Below are positions 52,062 through 60,875 of a DNA stretch of 64,000 nt, one piece after another. The notes under the pieces are model-generated. The model saw only the letters and a list, made by a program, of their open reading frames with translations, was not told the DNA's origin and did not search any database. The stretch covers positions 1,488,001-1,552,000 of the forward strand of contig NZ_CP026103.1 in assembly GCF_002902945.1 (NCBI RefSeq), written 5' to 3'. Source of the stretch: Paraburkholderia caribensis. Lineage in GTDB: Bacteria; Pseudomonadota; Gammaproteobacteria; Burkholderiales; Burkholderiaceae. The position numbers and the translations under genes were made by a program. The first letter of the stretch is position 1. Each line of letters begins with the position of its first letter.

Positions 52062-52907
52062 TCATCGATGCGTTGCGCTCGCTTCTAGAAGCTGGTGGTG
52101 ACGCGCTTCAGTCGCGTCATCGACGGGAAACATGCATTCGAGGCGTAGTTCCTGCGCCGTGATGCTTTGCGGCGCACCCACGCTCGTGACCATTGAAAAG
52201 TAACGAAGCACGTCCCCGCCGCTGACGAACCCGATGGGAATGACGGGCATGGCAGGCGCGGCAGAGGATGCCTGTCCCGTCTTCCAGTCGCGCGGTGCAT
52301 CGGGATAGGCGAGCAGTTCGTCGAGCAGATGCGCGGTGTCGCCGTCTATCACACGGCCCACCGATTCCCGGTACACCCGCTGCAGCAGGCTTCGCGCAAC
52401 GCTGTCCCAATCGTCGACGAACGGTCGCATTCCCTGCGGATCGAACATCAGATGCAGCATGTTGCGCGGGCCTTTGCGCGCGGCCATGTCGATGAAGCAG
52501 TTGAAAAAGCGCGGCGCGGCGTCGTTGGTCATCAGGACGTTCCAGTGCCGGTCCATGACGATGGCGGGAAAGGGTTCATGCTGGCGAACGACCCGCTCAA
52601 GCGCACGAACCACACCGTGCATTTCCTGCGCATTCCACGGCGCCTCCGAATACACAGGTGCGTAACCCGCGGCGAGCAGCAATGCATTGCGCTCGCGTAA
52701 CGGTATGTCGAGCGCCTGCGCGAGAGTGAGCAGCGTCTCCCGGCCCGGCACACTGCGCCCGCTTTCGATAAAGCTGATCTGACGCTGCGAAATGCCCGCT
52801 TCGAGCGACAGATCGAGCTGACTCACGCCACGCACGCCGCGCCAATAACGGAGCAGGTTGCCGAGTTCTCCCGACGACGCCTTTGAATCGCGGCTGCTGA
52901 CATTCAT
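52062..52907 (-). CDS. XRE-family regulator with MmyB-like ligand domain
   Basis: 281 aa. N-terminal XRE HTH: LGNLLRYWRGVRGVSQLDLSLEAGISQRQISFIESGRSVPG. C-terminal PAS-like MmyB domain (FPAIVMDRHWNVLMTNDAAPRFF), which in relatives binds fatty acids or other small ligands. Last gene of the leftward 52-58 kb cluster, 38 bases after the AhpD-like gene. It probably binds the palindrome at 53581-53597. Confidence 0.92.
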   Translation of the reverse strand: MNVSSRDSKASSGELGNLLRYWRGVRGVSQLDLSLEAGISQRQISFIESGRSVPGRETLLTLAQALDIPLRERNALLLAAGYAPVYSEAPWNAQEMHGVVRALERVVRQHEPFPAIVMDRHWNVLMTNDAAPRFFNCFIDMAARKGPRNMLHLMFDPQGMRPFVDDWDSVARSLLQRVYRESVGRVIDGDTAHLLDELLAYPDAPRDWKTGQASSAAPAMPVIPIGFVSGGDVLRYFSMVTSVGAPQSITAQELRLECMFPVDDATEARHHQLLEASATHR

Positions 52908-52945
52908 CGGACTTCCTCCGATCGAAGCGGGTCACTATAACGGAC

Positions 52946-53503
52946 TCACACGCTGGCTGCACGCCAGACAAATTCTTCGAACGGCGCTTCGAGTTCCGGC
53001 CGTGTCACGCTGCTCGTGTAGTTCGTGATGGTCGACGCGGCAACCACCGCGATGACCTCGAGTAGTTGTCCGGCGTTGAATCCGGCGTCGAAAAATCGCT
53101 GCTGGTCTGCGTCGGAAAGACGGCCGCGCTGTTCTATCAACGTGCGCGCCAGCGTCGAAAGCGCGGCCAGTTGGGCGTCCGCTGGCAGGGCACCGCGCCG
53201 GATCGCATCGACATCGGCGGACGATACGCCTTGCTTCAATGCGAGCGCCGTGTGAAACGCGACGGGCCACTCGCTGGCGTTCGTCACTGCGTTGGTCAGC
53301 AGCAATGTCTGAATCTGCGGCTCGGTCAGACTGCTCGCATGCACTCGCTCGAACAGCCCGATGAATCCGTTGATCAGCACCGGCGACGCAGCCATCTTCG
53401 CGGCGATGTTCGGGATCGCGCCGAACGCCTGTTGCAGTTGCTGAAGCACGGGCTTCGATTGCAGCGGAGCGGATTCGAGCGTGTGAACGGGATAGCGGGA
53501 CAT
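52946..53503 (-). CDS. AhpD/carboxymuconolactone-decarboxylase-fold protein lacking redox cysteines
   Basis: 185 aa from ATG 53503, which has AGGAGA upstream. The CMD/AhpD fold is recognisable: GAIPNIAAKMAASPVLINGF and the helix NASEWPVAFHTALALKQG. Active members have CxxC with a nearby His (CEYCVAAH); here the positions are S77 and P80, while E78 and H84 remain. Alkylhydroperoxidase activity by thiol chemistry is therefore unlikely; a decarboxylase-like or structural role is possible. Cotranscribed with the XRE/MmyB regulator. Confidence 0.85.
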   Translation of the reverse strand: MSRYPVHTLESAPLQSKPVLQQLQQAFGAIPNIAAKMAASPVLINGFIGLFERVHASSLTEPQIQTLLLTNAVTNASEWPVAFHTALALKQGVSSADVDAIRRGALPADAQLAALSTLARTLIEQRGRLSDADQQRFFDAGFNAGQLLEVIAVVAASTITNYTSSVTRPELEAPFEEFVWRAASV

Positions 53504-53580
53504 GATATCTCCTTGGTTGCGAGCGCCACCGGACTGGTGACGCGACAGCCACAGAGTAGGCGTCCCGCTGCTGCGCGCCA

Positions 53581-53597
53581 ATTACATCGCATGTAAT
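53581..53597. promoter_or_regulatory. Perfect 17-bp palindrome before the AhpD-like gene
   Basis: ATTACAT-CGC-ATGTAAT, arms of seven bases, 78 bases before the AhpD-like ATG. Likely operator for the cotranscribed XRE/MmyB regulator, which would then be autoregulated. Confidence 0.65.
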
Positions 53598-53611
53598 CAA
53601 CGCGCGGCCGA

Positions 53612-54451
53612 TTATCCCTGGCCGCCCAGCGTCAGTCCGTGCTGCCCTTTGTACGCGGCCACAGAGGGCGTCGACCACCCTTCGAGCAGATCTGGCGCAA
53701 GCCGATAGATTTCCACACCAAGCGGCCGGCACACCTCCAGCGGATCACGCGCGTCCGGTCCCCACATCGGCAGAGAAAGATCGCCGCCGGGACACGTCGA
53801 CAGCGCGCAAAGCAGATCGATCTCGGCGAAGAACTCCAGATAATCGCCCTTCTTTGCCGGACATGCCTTCATGAAGTACTTGTCGTCGAGATTCAGACCT
53901 GTGCATTGAAAAACATTGAGCACGTCGTGTACGTCGTACTCGGTCAGACCATACGGCGCAACTGCGCGCGTGAGATTCGAATGGCAATGAAAGTGAAAAT
54001 CTTCACCCGTCAGCATGCGGTTCACGTACGGGTCACAGCGCGTGCCAAGCAGATCGTGCACGCGACCGCCATGTTCGTCGATGCCGTAATCAGCGAGACT
54101 GTCGTCGGTGATCGTCACCATCGGACGCAGAAACGGCAGCGTCGACCAGAGACGGTCGAACGTGCTGACGTGCGCTGCCTGCAACTGACGCGTGCGCGAC
54201 GCCCACATCCGTTCGCGCGGATTGTGCAGGTTCCACATGTTGAGGTCCGCCACCTGCGGCCCTTCGATCGTCACGATACGGAAGACATGCCCCGCAGGCA
54301 CCGTCCACGCCTGTCCCGATCGGATCGGAATCACGATCGATTCGATCAGTTCGCGTCCGTCATGCTCTGCAGCAATGCGTCGATAGAATGCCTTGTCGGC
54401 TTCGAGCGCGGAGCCCTTGGTCGATTGATAGGCGGCAGGGTAATTCAACAT
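53612..54451 (-). CDS. DUF1989 (urea carboxylase-associated) family protein
   Basis: 279 aa from ATG 54451 (MLNYPAAYQSTKGSALEADKAF), with GGAG nearby; the frame is open to 54649 but the extra part is not family-like and overlaps the GntR gene. DUF1989 core: IPIRSGQAWTVPAGHVFRIVTIEGPQVADLNMW, then FHFHCHSNLTRAV and CPGGDLS. Some DUF1989 pairs form a carboxyguanidine deiminase; single long members such as this have no settled reaction. Next to an amino-acid-type importer, so it probably acts on the imported amino or guanidino compound. Confidence 0.88.
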   Translation of the reverse strand: MLNYPAAYQSTKGSALEADKAFYRRIAAEHDGRELIESIVIPIRSGQAWTVPAGHVFRIVTIEGPQVADLNMWNLHNPRERMWASRTRQLQAAHVSTFDRLWSTLPFLRPMVTITDDSLADYGIDEHGGRVHDLLGTRCDPYVNRMLTGEDFHFHCHSNLTRAVAPYGLTEYDVHDVLNVFQCTGLNLDDKYFMKACPAKKGDYLEFFAEIDLLCALSTCPGGDLSLPMWGPDARDPLEVCRPLGVEIYRLAPDLLEGWSTPSVAAYKGQHGLTLGGQG

Positions 54452-54528
54452 GAGATCGCTCCTTGATGAGGCGGCCGGCGTGTCCACGCTCTCGTGGCGC
54501 CGTTCGAGACGCGCGGCCGCGAGACAGG

Positions 54529-55212
54529 TCACAAATAGTCGAGCATTGCGTGCTCGGACTCCGACAGATATTCGGCGAGCGCTGCTTGCGCCTTGTCGAG
54601 GTGGCCGCGCTCGATCAGCACGAAAATGCGCTGGTCTTTCGCGACCCACGGCTTCTGAAAGCGCCTTTCGTCCGGTGCGGACCCAAACACCAGCCGCAGT
54701 TGCGCGAGAATCGTCGTGAAGAACGCGTCGAACAAGGCGCTGTGCAGCAAGCGCACGATATGCCGGTGAAACAGCAGGCTATACGTGCCGACTGCGCGCC
54801 AGTCTTCACGTTCGACGGCGTCCTGCGCGCAGCGGATCGCTTCGCGCATCAACGCGAGATCGTCTGCATCGATGGGTTCCTCGCGCGTCAGCGCCTGCAA
54901 CTCCAGCGTGCGCCGCACGCGGTAGATATCGCGCACGTCGTGGCGCGTGAGTGTGCGCACGATCACGCCGCGGTGCCGGTAATGCACCGCAAGGCCCTCG
55001 CGGCACAGCAGGCGCAATGCTTCGCGCAGCGTGTTGCGCGACACGTCGTGCAATTGCGTCAGATCGTTTTCGACGAGCGCCGTGCCGGGCAACAGTTTGC
55101 CCTCGATGATGTCGTCGCGGATCGTTGTCAGGATGCGGTCCGTCACGGACTGATCGGTCTCCGCGGCCGCTGGCGCGGGCGCGGATTTAACGGACGTACG
55201 TACTGTTGTCAT
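54529..55212 (-). CDS. GntR-family regulator (FCD subfamily)
   Basis: 227 aa. Winged HTH: LVENDLTQLHDVSRNTLREALRLLCREGLAVHYRHRGVIV. C-terminal FCD effector domain (DIYRVRRTLELQAL ... YSLLFHRHIVRLL) which binds a metal and a small carboxylate. It starts eight bases after the ABC fusion gene. Two ATTGTT-N-AACAAT palindromes in front of the solute-binding protein fit the FCD-type operator, so it likely represses the whole cluster. Confidence 0.93.
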   Translation of the reverse strand: MTTVRTSVKSAPAPAAAETDQSVTDRILTTIRDDIIEGKLLPGTALVENDLTQLHDVSRNTLREALRLLCREGLAVHYRHRGVIVRTLTRHDVRDIYRVRRTLELQALTREEPIDADDLALMREAIRCAQDAVEREDWRAVGTYSLLFHRHIVRLLHSALFDAFFTTILAQLRLVFGSAPDERRFQKPWVAKDQRIFVLIERGHLDKAQAALAEYLSESEHAMLDYL

Positions 55213-55220
55213 TCGTAAGC

Positions 55221-56732
55221 TCAGGCGATATGAACGTCTTGGAGAAAACTGGCGATGCGCGAGGTTTTCTGTTTCGCGAGTTCCAGTGGAGGACCATCGC
55301 TGAGTATCGTACCGCCTTCCATGAATATCACCCGGTCCGAGATGCGGAACGCGAACTTGATCTCGTGCGTGACGATGATCATCGTCATCCCGTCGCGCGC
55401 AAGCTGCTCGATGACTTTCAGTACTTCCTGCACCAGTTCCGGGTCGAGTGCGGAGGTCGGTTCGTCGAACAGTACGATTGATGGCTGCATTGCCAGTGCG
55501 CGTGCAATCGCCACGCGTTGCTGCTGCCCGCCCGACAACTGATGCGGATACTTGTGCGCATGCGCCGCCATGCCGACTTTCGCCAGGATCCGCATGCCGG
55601 ATTCTTCGAGGGCGCTGCCCTTCAGGCGGTTGTGATAGCGCGGTGCGAGCGTCACGTTTTGCAGAACGGTCTTGTGCGGAAACAGATTGAAGCTTTGAAA
55701 CACCATGCCGATGTCGAGAATACCGCGCATATAGTCGCCGTGCCGCGCCTTGCCATGGCCGCGGGACTGCAGGAACGCGCGTCCGTGCAGATGCACTTCG
55801 CCATCGTCGAGCGATTCAAGCCCGTTTAGCGTGCGGATCAGCGATGTCTTGCCCGAGCCCGACGGTCCGATGATCGACACGACCTCCCCGGCCTTCACGG
55901 TCAGATCGATGCCCTTGAGCACCTCGTGCTGGCCATAGCGCTTGCGAATGCCGACCGCTTCGAGTGCGCGTTCGGTGGCCCGGGAGTCGGCGGGTTTTGC
56001 AGCGGCGTTCGATGCATCGTCGGACTGCGCCGTCACGTCGATCATCACGGCATGCTTGCGGCGCGTCACGTCGAGGCGCTTTTCGAGCATCTTCAGCAGA
56101 TGACCGAACACCGTGACAATCAGGACGTAATAGAACGACACCGCGAGCATGGTCTCCAGCACCTTGAAGTTCTGCGTATAGAGGCGCTCGCCAACGAGCA
56201 GTATTTCAGCCAAAGAAATCACCGACACCAGCGACGTCAGCTTGACTATCGTGATGTACTCGTTGATCAGCGACGGCAGTGCAACGCGGAATGCCTGCGG
56301 CAGCACGATCAGGCGTTGCAGCCCGACGTATCCGATGCCGAGCGCCCTGCCCGCTTCGAGTTGTCCCTTGTTGAGCGCAAGCAGACCGCCGCGATGAATT
56401 TCGGCGATATACGCGGTTTCGCTGATCGACAGCGCGATCAGTCCGGCCAGGAACGGATCGGACAGTACACCGCCCGACCACGGCAACACCTGCGGCAGGT
56501 TATAGACGAAGATCAGCAGCACCAGAAGCGGCAAGCTGCGGAACAGCCAGATATAAGCACCACACGCCATGCGCAATGGCAAAAGCGTCGATTGCTTGCC
56601 AAGCGCAAGCATGAATCCAGCGACGATCCCGATCAACCATGTCGCCACGCTCAGTTCGACGACGAGCCACGCAGCTTTCCAGAATGCCGCGTCGACGAGT
56701 AGCGACGCCGCGTAATGCCAATCGAACAACAT
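55221..56732 (-). CDS. Amino-acid ABC importer permease-ATPase fusion
   Basis: 503 aa. Residues 1-220 are a HisM/GlnP-type permease with the EAA loop GQLEAGRALGIGYVGLQRLIVLPQAFRVALP. After a linker of about 35 polar residues (SDDASNAAAKPADSRATERA) comes a full ATPase: Walker A GPSGSGKTS, LSGGQQQR and VLFDEPTSALDPE. Joining both in one polypeptide replaces the usual two genes. It partners the solute-binding protein encoded 86 bases upstream. Confidence 0.93.
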   Translation of the reverse strand: MLFDWHYAASLLVDAAFWKAAWLVVELSVATWLIGIVAGFMLALGKQSTLLPLRMACGAYIWLFRSLPLLVLLIFVYNLPQVLPWSGGVLSDPFLAGLIALSISETAYIAEIHRGGLLALNKGQLEAGRALGIGYVGLQRLIVLPQAFRVALPSLINEYITIVKLTSLVSVISLAEILLVGERLYTQNFKVLETMLAVSFYYVLIVTVFGHLLKMLEKRLDVTRRKHAVMIDVTAQSDDASNAAAKPADSRATERALEAVGIRKRYGQHEVLKGIDLTVKAGEVVSIIGPSGSGKTSLIRTLNGLESLDDGEVHLHGRAFLQSRGHGKARHGDYMRGILDIGMVFQSFNLFPHKTVLQNVTLAPRYHNRLKGSALEESGMRILAKVGMAAHAHKYPHQLSGGQQQRVAIARALAMQPSIVLFDEPTSALDPELVQEVLKVIEQLARDGMTMIIVTHEIKFAFRISDRVIFMEGGTILSDGPPLELAKQKTSRIASFLQDVHIA

Positions 56733-56818
56733 GCGACTCCCCTTCCTGCGCGCCGGGAAGGCAGGCGCGCATGGCGATGCGAGCCGTCGGGCCCGCCAGA
56801 CAATGGAAAAACGCGACC

Positions 56819-57691
56819 TTACTTTTGCGTGCTTCCCAACGCGAGAGCGATGTCGCCGCCCGTCGGTTCCGCGACGTTGTATTGCTTGAGCAGCGCCGCA
56901 TATTCGCCCGACGACTTCATCGACGCCAAGGCGGTCTTCAACTGCGACAGCAGCGCGTCATTGCCCTTCTTCACGCCAAGGCCGATGACCACCGGGTAGA
57001 GCGGCACCGTCGACGTAATCGCCACGCGACCGCCAAGCCGGTTCGCCGTGATCTGCGCGACGGCGGAATCTTCGAACTGCGCATCGACGGCATGCGACAG
57101 CACGGCTTGCGCCGCTTCCGGCGAGGTCTCGAACTCGCGCACATCGATCGCGCCGCGCCCCGCTGGCACGCAGACCTTGCCCGACACATCGGCAAGCTTG
57201 GGAATCCACGACGCGCCCTTGATCGAACTGACCCGCTTGCCGCACAGATCTTCCGGTGTCTTCGGCGCGAAACCCGCGCCGCTGAGCGCGAGCAGCGAGC
57301 CGCCCGTCTTCAGGTAAGGCAGAAAGTCGATCTGCTTCGCGCGCTCGGGCGTCACGTAGAGCGCGGACGCAATCACGTCGAAGCGGTTCGCGTTGACGCC
57401 GAGAATCAGATTCGCAAAGCGCGTGTCGACGAACGACGGCTTGAGCTTCAGATGCGTGGCGAGCTTGCCCATGAACGCGGGATCGAAGCCTGCGGGCGTC
57501 CCGTTGTCCAGATAGTCGTAAGGCGGGTACGTGAGGTCTGCGCCGATCTGCAGACTCTCGGGCGCGACGGTCCCGGCCGCGGCGGCAACGTTGGCGTGTG
57601 TCGCCATGCACAGAGGCACGATCGCGGCGGCGATCTTCATCGTGTGCGACAGGCCCTTGAGGGCCGACTTCGTAAAAATGTGGGCTTTCAT
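56819..57691 (-). CDS. Amino-acid-type ABC solute-binding protein
   Basis: 290 aa, SBP family 3. Signal peptide near residues 17-38 (KIAAAIVPLCMATHANVAAAAG). Mature part LQIGADLTYPPYDYLDNGTPAGFDPAFMGKLATHL, then FDVIASALYVTPERAKQIDFLPY. Binds a polar amino acid or related compound and delivers it to the fused permease-ATPase. First gene of the cluster; its promoter carries two strong palindromes. Confidence 0.92.
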   Translation of the reverse strand: MKAHIFTKSALKGLSHTMKIAAAIVPLCMATHANVAAAAGTVAPESLQIGADLTYPPYDYLDNGTPAGFDPAFMGKLATHLKLKPSFVDTRFANLILGVNANRFDVIASALYVTPERAKQIDFLPYLKTGGSLLALSGAGFAPKTPEDLCGKRVSSIKGASWIPKLADVSGKVCVPAGRGAIDVREFETSPEAAQAVLSHAVDAQFEDSAVAQITANRLGGRVAITSTVPLYPVVIGLGVKKGNDALLSQLKTALASMKSSGEYAALLKQYNVAEPTGGDIALALGSTQK

Positions 57692-57725
57692 AAGGTCTCG
57701 CTCGTCGGGTGGTCGGGTAGTCGGT

Positions 57726-57763
57726 CACATTGTTCAACAATGTGCAAACTATTGTTGAACAAT
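57726..57763. promoter_or_regulatory. Paired GntR operators before the solute-binding protein
   Basis: CACATTGTTCAACAATGTG (57726-57744) is a perfect 19-bp palindrome; ATTGTTGAACAAT (57751-57763) repeats the 13-bp core. Centres are 22 bases apart, two helical turns, so two dimers could bind side by side. They lie 35-70 bases before the gene start. The rest of the 57692-58091 gap shows nothing else. Confidence 0.78.
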
Positions 57764-58091
57764 AAATGGAATGCAAGCGTTTTTTCGTGGCGAAGAAGAC
57801 GACGGCGAGTTCGACCGGAAAGAACGGGGGACGGCGACGGTTTCGAGAGAGGCAGGCACCGGGCACGGTCGCCTGACGTTTTCACCAGGGTTGTGCCGCG
57901 AACCCTATGTTTGTGCAGCGACCAACATACGAACCCGCCTCGATGCTGAACAATGACCAGGTTAGCGCGCCGCCACATAGGGTGATAGAACGGGCGGCAT
58001 CGCGCGACGCGCCGGGGTGACGACGCTCACCTGGTTGCCAATGAGAAGAACGCACAATGCCCGAGTTGGCGGCGGGATGGGGAGACCGGAT

Positions 58092-59138
58092 ATGGGCATG
58101 ATTCGCAAGCGTCTAGCGACGCCGGAAGCGCCATGCGACGTGGCGCCAGGCGATGAGCCGGCACAGGATGGTCCCGCGCAGCCGCTCGATGAACAGGCTT
58201 CGTCCAGCCCCGTTGCGCCTGAAGCGCCTCATGCGCCCGCCGCGCCCAGCAAACCTTTGCGCCGTTCCAAACGGGCGCCCGATGTCACTCGCCCGCTGCT
58301 GATCATGCGCGTGCAGTCCCGGCCGAAGCAGCTTGCCGTCGTCAAGGAAGACGGCGCGCCGGACTGGAGTCTGAGCGCGGGCGTGGCGACCGTCCTGTTC
58401 GGCTTCGTGATCGCATTCGGCACCTACGTTACGCTGACTCAGCGCGAAGCCATGCAAAGCCATATGGGGCACTTCGTCAATGCGGACAAGCCGCATCCGG
58501 CAAAGCGCGATAGTCCGGCGTCGCCGCGTCAACCTGCCTTAGACGTTGCACAGGCCGCGCGCGCTCCGATCGAAACACCATCCGCTCCGGTTGCCTTGCG
58601 CGACACCGAGATGCCCCGCGCCGCCGCCAGCGATGCCGCCAGCGATGCCGCGAATGCCAGCGTTGCCGTCACCCACGACGCACCGCCCAGACCACTTGTC
58701 ACGGCGGCGACCCCTGCACCTGCGCCCAGCAATCCCACCAGCAAGCGGAACGTCGCAAGCACCATCGCCTCTCCCGTGCGCGCTGCGCCGGGAAAGACCG
58801 CTCAGGATTCGGCAGCGACCACGACACAAGCCCGCGCTGCATCGGCCACATCGAAGGAGCGACGGACTGGTTCGAAAACCGCGAAAGGCGCGTGCGGCGC
58901 GCTCGAGTCGTGTGACCAGAACCTTGCGCATGTCGAACAGGCGACGCGTGAGCCGGCTACTGTACGGGCTCCCGCAAAGAGCACGGTGACGACAACAGCG
59001 ATGCGGGAGCCTGCAGTTGGCGGACCCGCTGTGCCCGCCGCGCAACTGGTTCCCCGGCCGGTTCAAGCTGAAATACACGCGGAACCCACGGCGGATCTTT
59101 CACTCACCGTGAACAAGAACCTGTTTCGACAGCATTAG
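58092..59138 (+). CDS. Ala/Pro-rich single-pass membrane protein
   Basis: About 348 aa from ATG 58092 with GGGGAG upstream. A cytoplasmic N-terminal part of about 100 residues is followed by one membrane helix (VATVLFGFVIAFGTYVTL) and a long low-complexity Ala/Pro/Thr-rich periplasmic part with DAASDAA repeats; two cysteines sit at GACGALESC. It resembles proline-rich envelope or TonB-like linkers in style only. No family recognised. It lies beside a sigma-54 activator remnant. Confidence 0.65.
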   Translation: MGMIRKRLATPEAPCDVAPGDEPAQDGPAQPLDEQASSSPVAPEAPHAPAAPSKPLRRSKRAPDVTRPLLIMRVQSRPKQLAVVKEDGAPDWSLSAGVATVLFGFVIAFGTYVTLTQREAMQSHMGHFVNADKPHPAKRDSPASPRQPALDVAQAARAPIETPSAPVALRDTEMPRAAASDAASDAANASVAVTHDAPPRPLVTAATPAPAPSNPTSKRNVASTIASPVRAAPGKTAQDSAATTTQARAASATSKERRTGSKTAKGACGALESCDQNLAHVEQATREPATVRAPAKSTVTTTAMREPAVGGPAVPAAQLVPRPVQAEIHAEPTADLSLTVNKNLFRQH

Positions 59139-59239
59139 ATCGGGGGTTTGCCTGTCGTGTCCGTTGGAATCCGCAGCGAGACGCTCGCGGCCGCGGTTCG
59201 CCGCAGGCATGCAACAAAGCCTTCGGCGGTCGGCGCGGT

Positions 59240-59806
59240 CTAGCGAACCGCCGCAGCAGGGCGATCAGTGCGCAAGCCCCTCAGAAACGAAGCGATATCG
59301 AACCCGTACGACTCGAGCAGCCGGTACAACGTGACGCGCGAAATACCGAGATCGCGCGCCGCGTCCGCGACTCTGCCGCGATGACGCAGCAAAGCCCTTT
59401 CGACCGCCTGTTGCTCGGCGCGGCGCCGCACCTGGTCAAGCGACATCGCGCGCGCGTCGACATAGTGCGCAAGGCCAAGGTCACTCGCCGTGATGACAGC
59501 GTTATCGAACAGCACAACCGCACGCCACACGCGATTCCTCAATTCGCGAACATTGCCGGGCCAGTCGTGCGCACGCAGTGCCCGAACCGCGTCGTCGGAA
59601 AAGCCGCGTATCCGGCGGCGCGAATCCACACGCAACTGGTCAAGCAGATGCCGCGCCAGAAGCTCGACGTCCGCACCCCGTGCGCGCAGCGGCGGCTCTT
59701 CGATCTGGAGCACACTCAGCCGATGATAGAGATCCTCGCGAAACCGTCCTTCGCGCGCCGCGAGATCAGGCTCGACCTGGACGGCTGCAGCCGAAAGCGC
59801 GCTGCC
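59240..59806 (-). pseudogene. C-terminal remnant of a sigma-54-dependent activator
   Basis: Reading on the minus strand from about 59806 the frame gives LAAREGRFREDLYHRLSVLQ (the end of the AAA+ domain), then VRALRAHDWPGNVRELRNRV and a Fis-type HTH AVERALLRHRGRVADAARDL. The Walker A/B, GAFTGA and receiver parts are absent: the neighbouring GGCT-like gene ends exactly where the fragment begins. The style is that of VpsR-like exopolysaccharide activators. An ATG at 59713 could still make a 157-aa HTH protein, but it could not activate sigma-54. Confidence 0.8.
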
Positions 59807-60618
59807 TAACGGCCACGCGCCTCACGAAGACACACATCGCCTTTGCGCCTGGCGATGGCGGCGCTCGCGGCGGCATAGTCCTCGGCGAACGCTCGCTGCG
59901 CGAAGCAGGGTGCCGACGTCGCGAGCAGCGCATCGACTTTTGCGAACTGCTTGTCGAAAACCCAGGGCCGTCGTGCGAGCGTGCGGTCATTGAGCCAGTA
60001 GGGACTCCAGTCCCGGGTCGTCTCGATGATCTCGCGCGCGAATTCCGGCCCGTATTCGAGGCCGCCTTCGATCACGACATCGATATACGACTCGACGAGC
60101 GGAAACCTGGCGTCCGGAACGGGAAGCCCTTCACCCGGCGCCTTGCCTTCGGCTTTCGGCACATAGACCCAGACCGTTCCCTGCGCCGGCAGCGGCTGCC
60201 ACGATACGGGCTCGATGAGCGCACGCGGCACCTCGACGCGCACGTAGCCCTTCTCGCGCTCATCGAACGCGGACATGTCATTGCCGGCAACGGGATAGAT
60301 CACGCCGTTGATCGTCATCGGCGCTTCACCCCCGGACGGACGCCGCAGGCCGAGCGCCGTGAACCCGCTGCGTGCGCGGTCGCTCCAGCTGCGTACATAA
60401 CCGAACGCCGCCGACACGCGCACCGGAATCGCCGCAACCGGTTTGCCCGCCGTGTCGTTGCGCGATGGCGTGTTGATGAGCGAACCGTAGCCGAAAATGA
60501 ACTGCGTCGGCTGATCGGGAAGACGCGTTCCCCAGAAGTCGGTGGTCTGTGCGTGCGCCGCCGTGCTAACCAGCGCCAGTGCGACAACGAACCCTCGAAA
60601 CTTTGCCATCGCTGACAT
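59806..60618 (-). CDS. Secreted gamma-glutamylcyclotransferase-like protein
   Basis: 270 aa from ATG 60618, which has GGAG in front. Signal peptide ends AAHAQ. The GGCT/AIG2 substrate loop appears as IFGYGSLIN, followed by PVRVSAAFGYVRSWSDR and the barrel strands GTVWVYVP. A periplasmic location is unusual for cytosolic GGCT, so the substrate may be a gamma-glutamyl or other cyclisable peptide. Its stop codon lies at the break point of the sigma-54 remnant, so an insertion or deletion joined the two. Confidence 0.75.
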   Translation of the reverse strand: MSAMAKFRGFVVALALVSTAAHAQTTDFWGTRLPDQPTQFIFGYGSLINTPSRNDTAGKPVAAIPVRVSAAFGYVRSWSDRARSGFTALGLRRPSGGEAPMTINGVIYPVAGNDMSAFDEREKGYVRVEVPRALIEPVSWQPLPAQGTVWVYVPKAEGKAPGEGLPVPDARFPLVESYIDVVIEGGLEYGPEFAREIIETTRDWSPYWLNDRTLARRPWVFDKQFAKVDALLATSAPCFAQRAFAEDYAAASAAIARRKGDVCLREARGR

Positions 60619-60875
60619 AGTCGGATCTCCGTTCAATGCGTTGCCGCAGATTATCGCCTTTGTCAGGCCGCGCAGCATGAACCGGCCATATCAACTGATG
60701 CAAGCGCGGGCACCGCTATATGAGGCTTGGCAGCTCGCGAGTGAATATCAAAAGGTTCGGCTCAGTGAACGCGTGCTCCGGAAAATGGCGAGGGCGACAG
60801 ACTGTTTTTATGTGCTTGCCGCGCCTACCCATCTGTATCAAGATCGAATCGACTCATCCGGACGAGGCCATTCCC

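Noticed and set aside
53612..54649. Longer start for the DUF1989 gene
   Set aside because: The extra 66 residues overlap the GntR gene and lack family resemblance; the ATG at 54451 has a good ribosome site.
56639..57949. 436-aa plus-strand open frame over the promoter and the solute-binding protein
   Set aside because: Arg-rich antisense shadow; the minus strand has a clear SBP gene and operators.
60430..60450. AACCGGTTT resembling the LacI operator
   Set aside because: It lies inside the GGCT-like coding region without the full TGN...NCA arms, so a chance match; the same applies to AACCGGTTA near 61773.
59578..60615. 345-aa plus-strand open frame
   Set aside because: Lies opposite the GGCT-like gene and the sigma-54 remnant; both sense readings have clear motifs.
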